Source: an uncultured Lachnospiraceae bacterium (GTDB taxonomy: Bacteria; Bacillota; Clostridia; Lachnospirales; Lachnospiraceae). Taken from it: a DNA stretch of 21,414 nucleotides. Under the pieces are notes generated by a model. The model made no database searches and was not told where the DNA came from. It worked only from the letters and a program-made list of their open reading frames with translations. The translations under genes and the position numbers were made by a program. Shown here in pieces: positions 14,871 through 21,414 of this stretch (its first letter is position 1; every line of letters begins with the position of its first letter). The DNA lies in assembly GCA_910586125.1 (NCBI GenBank), contig CAJUHP010000037.1, forward strand, positions 1 to 21,414, read 5' to 3'.

Positions 14871-17090
14871 ATGAGGGAGCCCTATTATGCAAGAAGCGCG
14901 AATGCATCGGGGAAAAAGGAAACCTTGGCTTGTCATGCGCAGCGTGCCAGCAAATTGTGCGGTGAATTTTTACGACCAATCAGTTATTCTGAAATCGGGA
15001 CGGTTTTGGGGGGACTGCATGACTTTGGAAAGGCTAGTGATCGGTTTGCGGAGGTACTAGAGGGTAAGCGGGTGCATGTGAACCATGCATATCCGGGAGC
15101 GGCACTGGCGTATTGGCGATATGGTCAAAAGGAAACAGCTAGGATGCTGGCAACTGTGATTGCAGCACATCACAGCTATCTGGACAGCAACTGTATTATA
15201 AGGCTGAAGGAATTAATGCAAGGAACCGGATCGGGATATGATGAAGAAGGCAATCTTTTTTCGCTTTTTGGCATGACGGAAATGAAAGAAGCCTTAGAAG
15301 CGTTTCAGGCGGAAAACCCTCGCCTTATAGGGATAAAAATTCCGAAGCTCATTCTGGAGGAGGATGCGGTTGCCAATATGCTGTTGGCGCGCTTTTTGCT
15401 TTCTGCGCTTGTGGATGCAGATTACTCCGCCTCAGCAGAGCATTTTCAACCGGATTACCTGAAAACCCATACAGGACCGGCGCTTGATTCGGAAGATGCT
15501 TTGGGGCGTCTTTTGCAGATTCGAACAGAAAAGCAAAAGAATTCCACATCATCACCAGCGCTTAATGCTCTTCGGGACCAGCTTTTTGAGGACTGCCTGC
15601 ATGCTGCGGAATTGCCGCCAGGACTGTATACGCTGACAGCACCTACCGGCCTGGGGAAAACCCTGAGCCTTTTAGCCTTTGCAGCAAAGCACTGTATAAA
15701 ATACAGAAAGATGCGCAGGATTATTCTGATTCTCCCTTATCTTGCAATTATGGAGCAAAATGTCCGGGATTACAGAAAGATTTTTCCGGAACTGTTGGAA
15801 CTCCACAGCGCCGCGGTGTTGGACGAGAAAGCCGGATTTTTGGCAGAACGATGGGCGTCTTCGTGTATAATCACTACAAATGTAGGCTTTTTTGAGCCGC
15901 TGTTTTCTGCTAGGCCGACGGACTGCAGGCACCTGCATCAGTTGGCAGGCAGTGTGATTGTTCTGGATGAAGCCCAGTCTTTGCCGTCTGATTTATTGGA
16001 GGCTACATTGCGGACGGTGCATCTGCTCTGCACGCAGTATAGCTGTACTGTTGTGTTCTCTACAGCCACGCAGCCGTCTTTTCAACATTTGCCTGGTTTG
16101 GAATGGAAACCGACGGAAATTGTGCCGGATCCGGAGAGGCTGTTTCAGGCTACAAGGCGAGTTACATATGACTGGCGGATTGATGAGCAGGTCCCTTACA
16201 GACGGATTGCAAAGGAGCTGATTTCCCATAGACAGGGATGTGTAATTGTTAATTTGCGGGCACACGCGAAAAAGCTCTTTCGTATTTTGGAGGAGATCGT
16301 ATCCGATGCTGAGTCAGAAGGAATTTTTTATCTGACCAGCGATTTGTGCGGGGCGCATAGAATCAAAGTTTTGGAATCGATAAAGGAACGGCTTGCGGAA
16401 GGAAAATGTTGCTATCTGGTGGCGAGCCAGTGCATTGAGGCAGGTGTCGATTTAGACTTTCCCATAATTTTTCGGGCGCTTGCGCCTCTGGAATCTATCA
16501 TTCAGGCAGCGGGCAGATGTAATCGAAACGGTGATGGTGCTGACGGCGAGGTGATTGTTTTTCTTCCGGAGGAAGAACATTTGTATCCTCCCGGCGCATA
16601 TTATCAAAGAGCTGCTCTCTGTGTAAAAACACTGGCTTCCCGGCACCCTATTGACTGCTTTAACCTGAAGCATATAGAAGAATACTATGAAATTCTTTAT
16701 TCCAATGGGGATGGGGATAAAGAAAAGCTGAAAAAAGCTCTGGAGGAAAGGGATTATCGGAAAGTCCAGGAAGTATATCGGTTGATTGAGGCTAAGGGGG
16801 TACGGGTAATTGTCCCATGGAAAGATAATATGGAACTGTTTGATTCTCTGCAGGAGGAATATGGAAAAAACGGGCTTACGCGGGATTTAATAAGGCGCGC
16901 TACATTGCTGACAGTCTCTTCTTTTGCGGAGGATAAGGTGAAGGAATGCTGTATTCCACTGTTTTTCCGGACATATGGGAGGGAGAATGAAGTACAGACC
17001 GACTGGTATCTCTTGGAGAATCAGAAATGCTATCATCCGAAGCTAGGATTGGATTTTGGTGTTTTGGAGACTTTTGACGGGATTTTCTGA
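14871..17090 (+). CDS. cas3: CRISPR-associated helicase/nuclease Cas3, type I-C
   Basis: Cas3 is recruited to a DNA target bound by Cascade and unwinds and degrades it. The 739-residue product carries the HD nuclease domain (about 1-200: H22, LHDFGK with H50/D51, NHAYPGAA with H72, AAHHSYLD with H100/H101, D182) fused to a superfamily 2 helicase. Helicase motifs are Walker A APTGLGKT (257-264), DEAQ (366-369), STAT (397-400), SQCIEAGVDLDFP (519-531) and QAAGRCNRNG (545-554). I chose ATG 14871 with GAGAGGAA about 7 bases upstream. All key residues are present, so it looks functional. It is the first gene of the operon. Confidence 0.95.
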   Translation: MREPYYARSANASGKKETLACHAQRASKLCGEFLRPISYSEIGTVLGGLHDFGKASDRFAEVLEGKRVHVNHAYPGAALAYWRYGQKETARMLATVIAAHHSYLDSNCIIRLKELMQGTGSGYDEEGNLFSLFGMTEMKEALEAFQAENPRLIGIKIPKLILEEDAVANMLLARFLLSALVDADYSASAEHFQPDYLKTHTGPALDSEDALGRLLQIRTEKQKNSTSSPALNALRDQLFEDCLHAAELPPGLYTLTAPTGLGKTLSLLAFAAKHCIKYRKMRRIILILPYLAIMEQNVRDYRKIFPELLELHSAAVLDEKAGFLAERWASSCIITTNVGFFEPLFSARPTDCRHLHQLAGSVIVLDEAQSLPSDLLEATLRTVHLLCTQYSCTVVFSTATQPSFQHLPGLEWKPTEIVPDPERLFQATRRVTYDWRIDEQVPYRRIAKELISHRQGCVIVNLRAHAKKLFRILEEIVSDAESEGIFYLTSDLCGAHRIKVLESIKERLAEGKCCYLVASQCIEAGVDLDFPIIFRALAPLESIIQAAGRCNRNGDGADGEVIVFLPEEEHLYPPGAYYQRAALCVKTLASRHPIDCFNLKHIEEYYEILYSNGDGDKEKLKKALEERDYRKVQEVYRLIEAKGVRVIVPWKDNMELFDSLQEEYGKNGLTRDLIRRATLLTVSSFAEDKVKECCIPLFFRTYGRENEVQTDWYLLENQKCYHPKLGLDFGVLETFDGIF

Positions 17091-17110
17091 AAAAAACGAG
17101 GAGGTGAAGT

Positions 17111-17803
17111 ATGAGTAAAAATCCAAATGCAACCATTGAAGTCTGGGGAGATTTTGCTCTTTGGACGCGGCCCGAAAGCAAGGTGGAACGGATGACATAT
17201 GCGGTGCCCTCTCCCGGCGCAATTAGAGGTCTGTTGTCTTCCATATATTCCAAGCCGCCGGAATTTTACTGGCAGGTGCAAAGAATCGAGGTATTGTCGC
17301 CAATTCGCTACATATCATTCAAGAGGAATGAAGTAAAAAGTAAGATGATGAAGATTCCTCAGGCCAATACCCGGAAGGCGTGCATTGATATAGAAGATGA
17401 CAGGACACAGAGGCAATCCGTTGTTCTGCAGGATGTTCGCTATCGGATTACAGCAGAAATTGTGCCCAGGGCTGGTTATGGTCATGCTCCGGGAAATCTG
17501 ATGGATCAGTTTGAACGGAGAGTAAAACGGGGCCAGGCATTTATGCAGCCATGTATGGGTACTCGAGAATTCCCCGCCTATTTTGAGTGGGATTCCGGCG
17601 CAGGAGAACCCATTGATGTTACAATGGATTTAGGATTAATGGTGTATGATGTATTCAACCTCCACAAATGGGATGTCACAAAACAGGCAGAGCCTGAGAT
17701 TTCGCTGTTCCACGCGTATTTGAATCGGGGCGTTCTGGAAGTTCCGCCCTATCATTCATCGGAAGTCCTGAAAGGGGGAAAGGAGTCAGGAGAATATGCT
17801 TGA
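17111..17803 (+). CDS. cas5c: Cas5c (Cas5d), type I-C crRNA-processing endoribonuclease
   Basis: In type I-C systems Cas5 replaces Cas6: it cuts pre-crRNA at the repeat and stays bound at the 5' handle in Cascade. The 230-residue product shows the family patterns WGDFALWTRPESKVERMTYA and VPSPGAIRGLLSSIY near the N-terminus, RNEVKSK in the middle, and CMGTREFPAYF (148-158). A very strong site, AGGAGGTG (17099-17106), precedes the ATG. The 3' end overlaps cas8c by 8 bases, typical for the operon. Confidence 0.94.
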   Translation: MSKNPNATIEVWGDFALWTRPESKVERMTYAVPSPGAIRGLLSSIYSKPPEFYWQVQRIEVLSPIRYISFKRNEVKSKMMKIPQANTRKACIDIEDDRTQRQSVVLQDVRYRITAEIVPRAGYGHAPGNLMDQFERRVKRGQAFMQPCMGTREFPAYFEWDSGAGEPIDVTMDLGLMVYDVFNLHKWDVTKQAEPEISLFHAYLNRGVLEVPPYHSSEVLKGGKESGEYA

Positions 17804-19553
17804 GGAATTGTATCGGTATGCGGTTGACCATAAGCTTACCGCCCGCCCTGGCTTTAAGCCCAAACGGCTCAGAGGATATTTTCATTTGTCTGCGTGGGGA
17901 GAATTTCTGGAGTTGGAAGTCCGGGAAAAAGATGCGGAGGCGGTGAGCGCACCGGACGCGGGAGCAGCGGCAAACGGCACGCGGTATTGTAATCCGCTGA
18001 TTGAGAAAGCAGGAATTGTTCTTTGCATGGTGAACGATGAAAAGAAAGATAAGAATATACCTGTGAAGCATGATTTTTTTCTTTCTTTTTTTGAAGAAGG
18101 CAGAAATGAGGAGCCTTTATTCGGCATTGTGGCAGATGCGCTTCGTGATTCCGGGAGAATGGAAGAAATGCGGAATGCTCTGGTAGACAAGAAATTAAAA
18201 CCTGCAGATCCGGTTGGGTTTGCAGTGAACGGACAGTATCTTGAACGAAGTGAGCGTTATTACGAATATTGGAATCAGTTCAGAAAGAGAATGCAGTCTG
18301 CGTCCGATAGAAGAGAGGAGAGGTGTCTAGTTACCGGGGAATTGTCTCAGCCGATGGCTACAGTTCCGAAAGTGTCTGGCTTGATGTGCGTTGGTGGGCA
18401 TCCGACGGGAGACGCGTTTTTGTGTTTTGATAAAGATGCCTTTCAGTCATACGGATTAAAGCAGAGTGCAAATGCAGTGGTATCTGAGGCCGCGATGACG
18501 GCTGTGAATGCTGCTTTGGGAGATTTGATTGGGAAAGCGGAGATTTTGGCAGGGGCTAAAATGGTCCACTGGTATTCCGGTCAGGTAAAAGAGCAGGAGG
18601 ATATGCTTTCCGTTCTGTTTGGTGGAAGTCTGGTGGAAGGGGAGGAGAAGGAAGTTTCAGGCAGAGAAGAAGAGAGGGAGGCTTTTGCGGCAGCGCAGGC
18701 ACTGATTCAGTCGATACGGGAAGGGAAACTGGCCGGGAAAGCGGATGTATTGTATTATATAATGCCTTTGTCCGGGGTAGGCGGAAGAATGATGGTACGG
18801 GGCTGGTATGAGGGGAGCTATGAGGAACTGTACAGAAATATCTGCTTATGGTTTGAAGATTTGCGGCTGATTCTGCCCGGAGGGGAGGGTATGACCCGTG
18901 CGCCGAAGTTGAAGGCATTATGCCTGCGTATGCTGAAGCCCGGTGGAGGGAGTAAGATATGGGAGCGGGTGGACCGTGAATTATCAAATCTTGCGCAGCG
19001 TGTGACATATGCAGCGATTCATGGAAGCACTTTGCCGGATGAGGCGGCTTATCGTGTTCTGCAGTGGCTCAGGTCTTATCTTCTGGCAGATAAGGAGAAT
19101 AGGCAGGAGACGCTGGCTTATCAGTTCCTAAAAGCCTGGTTCAGGAGAAAACAAAGAAAGGAAGGTGGGGAAGAAACCATGAAAGAAGATCTTAACCGGC
19201 AGAATCGCAGTGCCGCATACTTATGCGGACGCCTGATGGCTGTGTACTCTGTGATTCAGGAGAAAGCAATGCCGGAGGTAAAAGTAGGAATTGCCGAGCG
19301 ATACTATGCTGCGGCTATGGCAGGGCCCGGACTGGTAATCGGGAAATTGTCTCAGCTTTCCCAGTACCATCTGGCAAAACTGGAGCGGGGACTAGCGATT
19401 TATTATGAAAAAATACTGACGGAAATTTATCAAAATATGGGGGAGTATGAGATTCCCACTGCGCTTACCATGACGCAGCAGACAGAATTTGCGTTGGGAT
19501 ATTATCAGCAAAAGGCAGAGATTTATTCTGGGAAAGAAAAAACAGAGAGGTGA
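17796..19553 (+). CDS. cas8c: Cas8c (Csd1), large subunit of type I-C Cascade
   Basis: Cas8c recognises the PAM and initiates target unwinding in type I-C Cascade. The 585-residue product fits Csd1 in length and in recognisable segments such as PADPVGFAVNG, CLVTGELSQPMATVPKVSG and GDAFLCFDKDAFQSYG in the first half, with a helical C-terminal part. AAAGGAG inside the cas5c end precedes the ATG. The last 124 codons can be translated separately as Cas11c (see 19179-19553). Confidence 0.94.
   Translation: MLEELYRYAVDHKLTARPGFKPKRLRGYFHLSAWGEFLELEVREKDAEAVSAPDAGAAANGTRYCNPLIEKAGIVLCMVNDEKKDKNIPVKHDFFLSFFEEGRNEEPLFGIVADALRDSGRMEEMRNALVDKKLKPADPVGFAVNGQYLERSERYYEYWNQFRKRMQSASDRREERCLVTGELSQPMATVPKVSGLMCVGGHPTGDAFLCFDKDAFQSYGLKQSANAVVSEAAMTAVNAALGDLIGKAEILAGAKMVHWYSGQVKEQEDMLSVLFGGSLVEGEEKEVSGREEEREAFAAAQALIQSIREGKLAGKADVLYYIMPLSGVGGRMMVRGWYEGSYEELYRNICLWFEDLRLILPGGEGMTRAPKLKALCLRMLKPGGGSKIWERVDRELSNLAQRVTYAAIHGSTLPDEAAYRVLQWLRSYLLADKENRQETLAYQFLKAWFRRKQRKEGGEETMKEDLNRQNRSAAYLCGRLMAVYSVIQEKAMPEVKVGIAERYYAAAMAGPGLVIGKLSQLSQYHLAKLERGLAIYYEKILTEIYQNMGEYEIPTALTMTQQTEFALGYYQQKAEIYSGKEKTER
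19179..19553 (+). CDS. cas11c: Cas11c small subunit translated from an internal start within cas8c
   Basis: Type I-C systems are known to make a separate small subunit, Cas11c, from an internal start in the cas8c 3' end; it forms the belly of Cascade in two copies. Here a purine-rich Shine-Dalgarno-like run (AAGGAAGGTGGGGAAG, with GGTGG core near 19164-19168) precedes an in-frame ATG at codon 462 of cas8c. The resulting 124-residue all-helical product (MKEDLNRQNRSAAYLCGRL, then YYAAAMAGPGLVIGKLSQLS) has the size expected for Cas11c. The internal start is inferred from sequence and family precedent. Confidence 0.75.
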   Translation: MKEDLNRQNRSAAYLCGRLMAVYSVIQEKAMPEVKVGIAERYYAAAMAGPGLVIGKLSQLSQYHLAKLERGLAIYYEKILTEIYQNMGEYEIPTALTMTQQTEFALGYYQQKAEIYSGKEKTER

Positions 19554-19558
19554 CAGAT

Positions 19559-20554
19559 ATGGCAATTGAGAATCGTTATGAATTTATGTTTTTTATTGAG
19601 TGCAGGAACGGCAACCCCAATGGAGATCCGGACATGGGGAATACACCACGGACAGACCCGCAGAGTCTTCACGGATATATCACGGATGTGGCAATTAAGC
19701 GCAGAATTAGGAATTATGTGCAGGCTGCTTATGAGGGAAGTGAGGGGATGGAAATGCTGGTCCGCAGCGCCAGCAATATCAATACCGGTATTGCCCGGGC
19801 AAAAGCGCTCAGTGGTATGGAGCTTTCGGCGAAAGGGAAAAATGAGGTCTATGCAGGGCGCAGAAAAGCCTGTGAACTATTTTATGACGTGCGTACATTT
19901 GGTGCGGTGATGTCCACGGGGCCAAACGCCGGTCAGGTGCGCGGGCCAGTACAGATTGCATTTGCACGTTCCTTGGACCCCATTCAGCCATTGGATATTT
20001 CCATTACAAGAATGGCCACAGCGGATGCTGCGGGAAAAGCTAAGACCGTGGAGGAGTATGAAGCATGGGAGCAGGAGCAGCCGGAGGACAAGCTTCGTAC
20101 CATGGGAAGAAAACAGTTTATTCCCTACGGGTTATATGAAGCGAGAGGATTTATCAGTGCGAATCTGGCGAAAGAGACAGGTTTTGACGAGCAGGATTTG
20201 AAGATTTTGTTTGAATCCATCCTTAATATGTATGAGCATGACCGTTCTTCTAGTAAGGGGGAAATGTCCGTGATTACGCCGTTGATTATTTTCCGCCATA
20301 CGGGGACCGATTCGGATTTGAACCAGAGAAAACGGCAGGCAGCGCTTGGATGTGCTCCGGCTCATCGGCTGTTTGATATGGTTCACGTACAGAAGAAGGA
20401 AGATGTGGCATACCCGGCATCATGGAGAGATTATAGGGCGGAAATCCATACGGAAGCACGTCCAGCAGGAATCGACATTGGTTTCCTCTGCAGCCCATAT
20501 GGAGAAATCATTTGGAACGAGGTGCCTGATGATGCAGAGTTTTTCAGAGGATGA
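19559..20554 (+). CDS. cas7c: Cas7c (Csd2), backbone subunit of type I-C Cascade
   Basis: Cas7 copies line the crRNA to form the backbone of Cascade. The 331-residue product has the Csd2 hallmarks NGNPNGDPDMGNTPRTDPQ (17-35), IKRRIRNYV (46-54), DVRTFGAVM (110-118) and GQVRGPVQI (125-133), plus the C-terminal Cas7 fold. I chose ATG 19559 (MAIENRYEFMF), with AGAGAGG at 19544-19550, 8 bases upstream; a GTG at 19550 overlapping the cas8c stop is an alternative adding three residues. Confidence 0.95.
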   Translation: MAIENRYEFMFFIECRNGNPNGDPDMGNTPRTDPQSLHGYITDVAIKRRIRNYVQAAYEGSEGMEMLVRSASNINTGIARAKALSGMELSAKGKNEVYAGRRKACELFYDVRTFGAVMSTGPNAGQVRGPVQIAFARSLDPIQPLDISITRMATADAAGKAKTVEEYEAWEQEQPEDKLRTMGRKQFIPYGLYEARGFISANLAKETGFDEQDLKILFESILNMYEHDRSSSKGEMSVITPLIIFRHTGTDSDLNQRKRQAALGCAPAHRLFDMVHVQKKEDVAYPASWRDYRAEIHTEARPAGIDIGFLCSPYGEIIWNEVPDDAEFFRG

Positions 20555-21209
20555 GTCCAGGGAGCTGTTTCCGCTGTCGTGGCTGTCACAGTACGGATAC
20601 TGTAAGAGGCGCTGTTCCCTGCTTGCCTTAGAGCAAATTTGGCAGGAGAATGAATATACGGCAGCAGGGAGGATGCAGCATAAGCGGGTACATACCAGGA
20701 GAACGGAACAGCGGGGAGATAGCATTTATATTTTCGAAATGCCGGTTTTTTCCCATGCACTTGGAGTAAGCGGATTCTGCGACTGTGTGGAAGCACATCC
20801 ATCTCCATCAGGTGTTGCTATTCCTTATGGAAAGGGAAAGTACACATTTTATCCGGTGGAATATAAGCACGGCGTTGTGCGGGATGAGGAGGAATATCAT
20901 CTTCAGTTATGCGCTCAGGCAATCTGTCTGGAAGAGCGTTTTGGTGTAGCGATTCCGGCGGGGGCAATTTTCTTCATTGACGCGCATAGACGTGATGAAG
21001 TTTTGTTTGTACAAGAACTGCGGGAACAGACATGGAAAATGGCAAAGGAAGTATCTGATATGATAGAAATCCAGAAGCTGATTCCGGCGGTTTACAGCGC
21101 AAAATGCAAGAAGTGTTCCTTGTGGGAGGCATGCCAGCCAAAAATCAGGCACTCAGCTCAGTCATACAGTGAAAGTCTTTGGGAGGAAGCGATAAAGGAG
21201 ATAGAATGA
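20529..21209 (+). CDS. cas4: CRISPR-associated exonuclease Cas4, type I-C
   Basis: Cas4 trims prespacers and selects them by PAM together with Cas1-Cas2. The 226-residue product has a RecB-like nuclease core: H51 (GRMQHKRVH), D85 (GFCDCVE), the PVEYKHG motif with E111/K113, and Y123/Q126 (YHLQLCAQA). Iron-sulfur cysteines are C25/C29 in YCKRRC and C193, C196 and C202 in CKKCSLWEAC. All key residues are present. It begins inside the last codons of cas7c (ATG 20529, or the adjacent ATG 20532) with GAGGTG upstream, and its stop overlaps cas1 by 4 bases. An in-frame reading from 20346 would add 61 unrelated residues and is rejected. Confidence 0.94.
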   Translation: MMQSFSEDESRELFPLSWLSQYGYCKRRCSLLALEQIWQENEYTAAGRMQHKRVHTRRTEQRGDSIYIFEMPVFSHALGVSGFCDCVEAHPSPSGVAIPYGKGKYTFYPVEYKHGVVRDEEEYHLQLCAQAICLEERFGVAIPAGAIFFIDAHRRDEVLFVQELREQTWKMAKEVSDMIEIQKLIPAVYSAKCKKCSLWEACQPKIRHSAQSYSESLWEEAIKEIE

Positions 21210-21364
21210 AACAACTGTTAAATACATTATATATCCTGACCCCAGACACCTACCTGTTTTTAGAGAATGAAGCAATCGGTGTGAAAATAGGTGGGGAGGT
21301 GAAGGTACGGGTTCCGGCTCATACAATTTCCTCTGTTTACTGTTTTGGCAATGTAACAGTGTGA
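21206..21364 (+). pseudogene. cas1: Truncated cas1 (first 52 codons only)
   Basis: Cas1 is the integrase of CRISPR spacer acquisition. The start is clear: ATAAAGGAG lies just before ATG 21206, which overlaps the cas4 stop (ATGA). The translation MKQLLNTLYILTPDTYLFLE ... FGNVTV matches the N-terminal beta domain of type I-C Cas1, whose usual length is about 340 residues. It ends in TGA at 21362-21364. The bases beyond it are AT-rich, contain stops and do not resemble the expected Cas1 continuation in any frame. All catalytic residues would lie downstream, so this fragment cannot be active. The rest of cas1 may lie beyond the window, after an inserted element. Confidence 0.8.
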
Positions 21365-21414
21365 TGTTGTATCATTTTAGTTGACACCTTATACGCAAGG
21401 AATTGATGTATAAT
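21362..21414. mobile_element. Possible left end of an insertion sequence interrupting cas1
   Basis: From the point where Cas1 similarity stops, the sequence is AT-rich and non-coding: it starts TGATGTTGTATCATTTTAG and continues with TTGACACC. TGATGT occurs twice (21362-21367 and 21404-21409). TTGACA (21381-21386) and TATAAT (21409-21414) are present but 22 bases apart, too far for a normal promoter. The short repeated motifs and a TG start recall ends of IS21-like elements, but the transposase is outside the window, so the family is a guess. A group II intron is a weaker alternative. Confidence 0.4.

Noticed and set aside
20346..20528. N-terminal extension of cas4 within cas7c
   Set aside because: The 61 extra residues are a shifted reading of cas7c, are unrelated to Cas4, and the ATG at 20529 has a ribosome binding site at a suitable distance.

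Overview
The window reads as chromosomal DNA from a spore-forming, fairly GC-rich member of the Clostridia, most likely Lachnospiraceae or a close relative. The evidence is a complete eight-gene spoIIIA operon, spoIVB, strong AGGAGG-type ribosome binding sites, frequent TTG/GTG starts, and a gene order matching the conserved Firmicutes block that in Bacillus subtilis runs spoIIIAA-AH, (accB, accC), yqhY, nusB, (folD), xseA, xseB, ispA, (dxs), tlyA, argR, recN, spoIVB, spo0A. All genes I accept are on the + strand.

Layout: (1) 3-190, the last 35 codons of a sugar-type ABC transporter solute-binding protein and a strong terminator. (2) 208-5881, spoIIIAA-AH, encoding the mother-cell half of the channel between mother cell and forespore. 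Two near-identical sigma-E-like promoter elements are present, one before spoIIIAA and one before spoIIIAB. (3) 5900-9393, a housekeeping run behind a sigma-A-like promoter: an Asp23/Gls24 protein, a hairpin, nusB, xseA, xseB and ispA. (4) 9471-14583, tlyA, nadK, argR, recN and spoIVB, tightly packed up to recN and with a possible forespore promoter before spoIVB. accB, accC, folD and dxs, present at the matching places in B. subtilis, are absent here. (5) 14607-14870, a terminator and an AT-rich promoter region with several extended -10 elements. (6) 14871-21364, a type I-C CRISPR-Cas operon: cas3, cas5c, cas8c (with an internal, separately started cas11c), cas7c, cas4 and the first 52 codons of cas1.

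The cas operon is visibly more AT-rich than the sporulation/housekeeping genes and occupies the place after spoIVB where spo0A is normally found, so it looks like an acquired island at a conserved junction. cas1 is cut short by a stop and by AT-rich sequence unrelated to Cas1; the last ~50 bases resemble the end of an insertion sequence. The interference genes (Cascade and Cas3) look intact, while the adaptation module looks broken, at least within the window. No cas2 and no CRISPR repeats are visible.

I found no clearly new system. The points most worth a second look are the broken cas1 and its junction, the duplicated sigma-E-like promoter within spoIIIA, the internal cas11c start, and the position of the island next to spoIVB. 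All family assignments come from reading the translations; no database search was possible.
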